A stretch of DNA of 64,000 bases from positions 58,154,300-58,218,299 of the forward strand of contig NC_088712.1 of the NCBI RefSeq assembly GCF_963576615.1, given 5' to 3'. The notes under the pieces are model-generated. The model saw only the letters and a list, made by a program, of their open reading frames with translations. It searched no databases and was not told where the DNA came from. The position numbers were made by a program, and so were the translations under genes. The stretch is from Watersipora subatra (Eukaryota > Bryozoa > Gymnolaemata > Cheilostomatida > Watersiporidae). Below, piece by piece: positions 58,320-64,000 of this stretch (the first letter of the stretch is position 1; each line of letters starts with the position of its first letter).

Positions 58320-59084
58320 AGAAACAATAAAATAAACTATATTTTGACTAGTTTTCGATATTAAGCTTCAACTGTTAAAAATTTTTATTATGAAGTTTTT
58401 CATTTTCAGTATCAGATACATTGACCTTTCCTGTACTATTAAAATATTCCATTAATAAATATTAGAAAGCAGAAATAACCAAATACATATTAGTACTAGT
58501 ACTTTCAATGTAAATTAAATTTTGAGACATTAATTTGCAAATTGTCAATAGTCAATGTCTGCAGCAAAGACTGCTTTGAGTATTTTAAAGAAAACCTGCT
58601 TCAGTAATCTACGCCTTATGATAAGAAGTTGTTAAAAACTTGACAATTGTTTAAAAACTCCATTAGTTTAAACTCTTTTCAGCTTATGACATAAATATCA
58701 TTTAATCGTTACCTCAAAGCTATTGCAATTGTAGTCCATCATGTAGATGGATGTAAGGCTATAGTTTAAGGACAACTGAGGTTGATTGCAAAATGATCTG
58801 AAAATGTTAGAAAGTAACATTTACTAAATCGGGCAGTTTGCTGATGGAGAGTGGAAAATACAGATGAACAGGAAGAGGCTTCAACACAAGCTTCTTATTG
58901 TAGCTTTTCCACTTTTGAAGTGTTTACAAGGTGCTAGCCATTAACCTCCCAATTAGTTTACAGCTGCTTAGGAACTACTTATTTAGCCTTTTATTTGAGT
59001 TAAATCATTACCAAGCCCTCAACTAAATTTCTACCTTTCTTAGCTTTACAAAATCAGATTTTCTGCTGAGATACATGTAGATAA

Positions 59085-59300
59085 GATGAGAGAGGGAGAG
59101 GCAGAAGGGAACAGGATGAGAGAGTGAGAATGAACGAGGCAGAAAAAGAAAAAAGGAGAGAGAGGGAGAAAGAGAGGGGGGAGAGAGAGAGGGAGAGAGG
59201 GAGAGAGGGAGAGAGGGAGAGAGGGAGAGAGGGAGAGAGGGAGAGAGGGAGAGAGGGAGAGAGAGAAAGAAAGAAAGGGAGAATGAGAGAAAGGGAGAAT

Positions 59301-59331
<31 letters not shown>

Positions 59332-59560
59332 GGAGGGAGGGAGGGAGGGAGGGAGGGAGAGAGAGAGAGAGGGAGGGAGGGAGGGAGGGAGAGAGGGAGG
59401 GAGAGAGGGAGAGGTAAAGAGAGAGGGAGAGAGGGAGAGAGAGAGGTAGAGAGAGAGGGAGAGGGAGAGAGAGAGAGAGAAAGAAAGAAAGAAGAGAGAG
59501 AGAATGAGAGAAAGGGAGAATGAAAGAGAGAGAAAAAAAGAAGAGAGATGGAAAAAGAAG
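59085..59560. repeat. GA-rich low-complexity tract
   Basis: About 475 bp of gggagaga, gggaggga and gagaga runs. Long open frames exist on both strands only because the tract lacks T on one strand; they are not genes. Confidence 0.95.
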
Positions 59561-60229
59561 AAAGGAAGATAAGTAAACATGAAGAGTGGAAGAGAAGGAA
59601 ATAGACAAGATTTTTAGCAAACCATACTTGCTGAGCTAGAACGCGTTGATCAGTATATCTGCAGAAACAAAAAGCAACACAATGACTCAGTAATGTGTCG
59701 CCACATGAGTCACAGTATTGAACTTTTCTCTGTTACATACAATGCAACATTATCTATCTGATTTGTCATAACCGGGTACACTGTAATGAGCCATACTCTT
59801 TAAAAAGAAGATTTGTTTCACCATCTTCTGTCAGTCTTCAAAAAAATTGGTCCTAGTTCAATTAGCAATTATAGTTATCTAAAAGCTATTCATTTGAATT
59901 AAAAGTCTATTTCAGCAGTAATTATTATGTAATTTATGTGAGTCACTGACATCGAGGTACATCTAAGGAGCAACCAAAAAGCTTCAAAAGTAATCTTTTT
60001 CTATGTCCTCATGTTTTTTCTACATTCGATGACCTGCTCTGGAAGAAGCCATATCTAGCTGCCCAGAGCTGCAATATAATTTATACCATTTGTAAGCTTA
60101 TATAAGTTTTTTCACAAAATACTAGTTTAACCTTTTACAGCTCTTATATCAAAGTGTCTGCAATGCAATTTAAAGCAATTGTGTAGAATAAATATGTCCT
60201 ACAGAACTAGGTTACACTATATACTTGTA

Positions 60230-60400
60230 CTAGCTGTGCTACCCTGCATTGCTCGAGTAATAAAAAACTCTTTGGACAGCAAATTGATTTGTATTTAACA
60301 TGTAATAACATTTGCCATTTTCACTTTCAAACAACATATCATGAAAGAAGTGTTTTGTGTAGTTGAAATAAATTGAAAGAGAAAATAAAAACAACTGTGA
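60230..60400 (+). mobile_element. Family 2-like head, truncated
   Basis: ctagctgtgctaccctgcat resembles the family 2 head. It is followed by acatatcatgaaagaagtgt and gttgaaataaattgaaag, which also occur at 21885-21945 in dehydrogenase intron 4. Confidence 0.45.
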
Positions 60401-60571
60401 AGGTTTTCAAACTTTGTCAAACAACTGTAACTTTCAAACTTCATACCTTGAGAAAAATGGTTTGTGCAGGACAACTAAATCAAAAATAAATAAAACAACT
60501 GTAAAGGTTTTCAAACTACTGTAAATTTGAAACTTCATAACTTTCAGCAACGTATATCTTTTAATAACGTA

Positions 60572-61336
60572 CAGTGGAACCTCGGTTCTCATACATAATT
60601 TGTTCCAAAAGATTGTTTGAAAATCGAGTTGTTCAAGATCCGAAACAATTTTTCCCATTAGAATAAATGTACGTAAACCTTAATTCCTTTCAAAGTGAGA
60701 AAGCAACTTCGGTAAAGTATTTTACATTTTGCATTATAAACTGTACTGTATACTGCATATTATAAATAAAAACGGGTAGATATAGATTGTGTTTAATTTT
60801 AATAAGAGGTTTTCTATTTATGATGATAGAAAAAGAAAACAAAAGTAAACATTTGGTATGTTTTGCTCTTAAAACATCAAAAACATTAAAGATTAAAATA
60901 CAATGACAAAAATTGCAGAAATTGATAATAAAACAGCAAAAAAAGCAACAGATCAGCTACATCAAAAATCGTGGGGAAAAAAGAAACAGCAATGGCAAGT
61001 TTACTTCACATCTTTGAAGGAGAATCTTCCTCCAAAATGATTTAGGGTAACTCGACCAAAGGGGTTATTTCTCTAGCAAATCTCTTCAGTAAAGGAGACG
61101 TCATTCCAGATGGTTTCTCCTTTTTCGTAATGAATTTATGAAGCGTAAAGTGCTTCGCCGTTGGTTAACAAATGTTTTCATGCTGTTTACGGAGCTGTTC
61201 CAATTCCAATGTGCATGATCCGGTTTGATCAAGAACTGAATTTATGTTCGAGCTCCGAGACAAAAAAATCTCAAAATCTTTGGTTGAAAACTGAGTTTGT
61301 CAAGATTCAAAGTGTCCAAGAGCCTAGGTTCCACTG
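60572..61336. mobile_element. TA-flanked DNA transposon (cagtggaacctcgg ends)
   Basis: Left end cagtggaacctcggttct and inverted right end cagtggaacctaggctct, flanked by TA on both sides. Subterminal parts keep the paired words gaaaatcgagttgttcaag and gaaaactgagtttgtcaag. At 765 bp it has no intact transposase. This terminus is characteristic of Tc1/mariner/pogo-group elements in animals. Confidence 0.7.
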
Positions 61337-61564
61337 TATATAATCAGTACACAAATCACCAAATTTTAAGTTCGAGATAAATTATTGTTGATATCGTGGG
61401 GCCAAATAAATTAGCCCTAACGAAAAACAGTGAATAAGCATCGCGTTGCATATACTTAGGTCCACAATATTTCTGAACAGGAGCATCGTAACTCGTGGAT
61501 GCAAGGCTAAAATAATTATCACGCGCCTGGTGTACCTGGTATATGAAAACGTATCTGATCTCAA

Positions 61565-61745
61565 TGCCGTTGTAGCTCAGTGGTAGAGCGTCCAAATAAG
61601 AAACTTGTCGATGCATTCGTCACAAGTTCAAATCCATCAGAATGCAGAATATCAAAGTCAAAGATTTCAATAGCTATAACCAGAATGCAGAAAAACGACG
61701 TATCACACACAACATACTTTGTGAAATATATATATAGATATTAAA
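61565..61745 (+). mobile_element. SINE with a well-preserved tRNA-like head
   Basis: gttgtagctcagtggtagag is a near-perfect A box and caagttcaaatcc a near-perfect B box, about 40 bp apart. The 3' part (aatagctataaccagaatgc, then a TA run) resembles family 2 tails. The acceptor ends do not pair, so it is a SINE head rather than a tRNA gene. Confidence 0.65.
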
Positions 61746-61749
61746 AGAC

Positions 61750-64000
61750 CTAAAAGATGCAGCCATGATTCGAACATTTTTTAAACTTTAGACTCAATTC
61801 TTACTTGCGCACATTGCAGTACCCTGTAATCACAGTCAATGACCATACAGCTTACTTTTGAATAAGAATGTTTCTATATTGTATGCTGGTATAATGATGA
61901 TGTCTAAAGCTAAAATAAAAGTAACAACAATATTTTACAGACTTTGTTTAGCAATAATCTTATCTTGTTTAGATCTATGTTATAAAAATTAGCTTTGCTT
62001 CCTTCGATCTGCCCTTTACTAGATCATAGGCGCATTTCTATTGCCGCCTGTGCAGTACTTAATGAATATGTGTAAGAATTTAGGAAAGTAAGCTTTTTAA
62101 AGTTGTGCAGTTTTTATATTTATAGTGCAGCTAAAAATGAACTACATGTAGTTTTGTCTATCTATAAACATTCCATAAACTAGAATGCTTTTGCAACATT
62201 CTAAAACTTTCATAAACAAAAACTTAAAAGTCAGGCAGAGATAAACTGTGGTTTTAGAAATACTACAATAATGCTAGTCTACATTATTGCTTGCAATAAT
62301 AGACAGTAGCGTAAAATAGCAAGATACAACCAAATAATTTAACTAAACTAATTCAAATAATTGGACCAGTTGTAAGAATTGCTTTTGTAACAATAATTAG
62401 GGATTGTAAACAAAGTTCTACGGAAGGGTAGCTGATCATTTCTTTAGTTACACAAATGGCTAGTAGCTATAATGCAATAGAAACTATAATTTCTTTTTCA
62501 TTTATTTGGGCTGCTCTATGCAGGCTATCAGTGATATCATGAGAAGATTACTCCCGATTAAAACAAATTTGTCTATTCTTTGGAAGTTAACTCTGGTCTC
62601 ACATCAGGTACATTGCAGCTTCTACAACAAAGAATAGAGGAAAGCTCTTACACAGCTCATAAGCATTGATACTGTCTGGGACTTACTCAAGGCAGCTCAT
62701 GCCAAAGACCTAGATATTACTTCAAAAAAGTTTATGCCATATGCACTTGTTTGTGTACCAATTGTGAGCAATTACAAACTCTATCCTGGGATAGACTCCT
62801 ACTTCTTCATGGTACCAGCTATACATGTATATTTGAATAAATTTCACTACTTTACAGAGTTCAATCGTACGCCAGCAGGTCATGGTTACATGGCAACAGA
62901 CACTGGTTTAAGAGATACAATGGCAGATTCAAGACATTGCAAAAACTGAAATTTCTAAGATCAATGTATTTTTTTGATTGAATTGATGGTTTTTGTGTGA
63001 AAAAAGATTAAACAATGACTGGTAAACTATTCATTGCCATTCCATAAATATGCATGGTTCTGATGCCAAAAATATATTTAACTTTCACATCTGCTAATCA
63101 ATAACACTGGAAATTCAAAGAAATTTTTGCAAACTCCTAACATATGCATATATCAATATTGTAATTACAAGACTGATTTATAACAATAATTTTTAATATG
63201 ATATTAACACTATTATTCTAATTTGCTGTTTTTTTAGGTTTTTTGTTGTTGATGTTCAGTTGGATCTTGTACAAGTAAGAGATGATGTGCTGTCAAGAAG
63301 AGCAGTTTGTCATATAGAACTCAGCAGATGACCTATTTATTACCTGTCAAAATTAACACAAATTTCAGAAGATTATTGAAACTGAAGGTGCTGTAAACAG
63401 CCCTATAAGTGTGCAAGCAATAGAGGAGAGCAAGCTCAGAAAGAGCAGGATATTTGTGTAGTAAGTGATCAATGGCATAAAAATCCCGAACCTAAATAGC
63501 CAGTAGTTGTGTTCTCTTTGTTTTTACAAGAGCAGCTAATTCCTGTGAAAGCATTATTTGCCTGTAAATGATATGCACAGTTCAAATAATTATCTGATAG
63601 ATCTTCTTGCGTAAAAAAATCTGACTCTGAAAACTTTTATTCGTCAGACGAAAAAGAAAGTTAGAACTTCCAGAAGGAGTTTTGTGGCTCATGTATTTTT
63701 GATAAAGAATTGCCAAAAGTGAAGTCAAATAGTACATTTTTGAAATAACTCAAATTTCTTTTATTATAATTATTGAGTTATGTTTAGAATTTTTTTAAAA
63801 TCTTTATAAAGAATATTTACAATTAATGAGCTTTTCCACCATTAAGTAGAGCTTAGTTGCATCATTGATAATAAGTGTGCCACGATAAAACTTTGATAGT
63901 CTAGATTATACTTTTTTTAATTTTGTCTACAATTGTTTGAACCTTTCTTGAAAATGCATTTTGACAAACTAGTAAGAGTTGATTTATTCTATTTAAAAAT
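61750..64000. other. Intergenic, one weak open stretch
   Basis: 62640-62949 (+) is open and reads partly like protein (SIDTVWDLLKAAHAKDLD, MPYALVCVPIVSNYKLYP) but has no family match and no supporting splice sites. The rest is AT-rich. Confidence 0.35.

Noticed and set aside
59023..59620. Long open frames on both strands over the GA-rich tract
   Set aside because: Simple-sequence artefact: runs of Ser/Leu/Pro on one strand and Arg/Glu on the other.
61565..61640. tRNA gene
   Set aside because: A and B boxes are good but acceptor arms do not pair and a SINE-like tail follows.

Overview
The window looks like nuclear DNA of an invertebrate animal. It is AT-rich, its genes are split by spliceosomal introns (GT-AG, one apparent GC-AG), it has TATA and AATAAA signals, and much of it is transposon debris typical of animals: hAT, pogo/Tigger, a Copia-type gag, non-LTR reverse transcriptase and tRNA-derived SINEs. 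A marine spiralian is a reasonable guess, but the sequence does not name a species.

Two protein genes can be assembled end to end from sequence. (1) 16131-23461, + strand: a five-exon D-2-hydroxyacid dehydrogenase of the glyoxylate/hydroxypyruvate reductase type, 334 aa, with the Rossmann motif and the Arg-Glu-His catalytic triad at the family spacing. (2) 34460-45090, - strand: a ten-exon haem peroxidase of the plant/fungal/bacterial superfamily, 291 aa, with a signal peptide, distal Arg/His, proximal His and Asp, and a class-I-type Trp. All ten exons join in phase, and a TATA box lies about 155 bp upstream of the start codon. An animal gene for a secreted class-I-like peroxidase is the most interesting coding feature here.

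Layout. 1-5.3 kb: two hAT-like elements flank a cysteine-rich candidate exon at 2641-2848 that weakly resembles IL-17. 5.3-14.2 kb: an unrecognised acidic ORF, a broken ZBED5-like hAT transposase, a broken Copia-type gag and a broken pogo/Tigger transposase between terminal inverted repeats. 14.7-23.5 kb: the dehydrogenase gene, its introns loaded with SINEs and palindromes, plus a small antisense ORF. 23.6-34 kb: repeats, a 12-bp minisatellite, a hAT MITE with perfect 8-bp target duplication, a 31-bp minisatellite and possible solo LTRs. 34-45.3 kb: the peroxidase gene, whose introns hold a 20-bp minisatellite, a 72-bp palindrome and a degenerate tandem repeat. 45-64 kb: mostly AT-rich non-coding DNA with two non-LTR reverse transcriptase fragments, an inverted pair of SINE-like elements, two TA-flanked DNA transposons, simple repeats and a tRNA-like SINE head.

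The two intact genes have no evident functional link beyond peroxide and carbonyl metabolism. Most of the window is explained by transposable elements, and many of these can be bounded precisely from their inverted repeats and target duplications.
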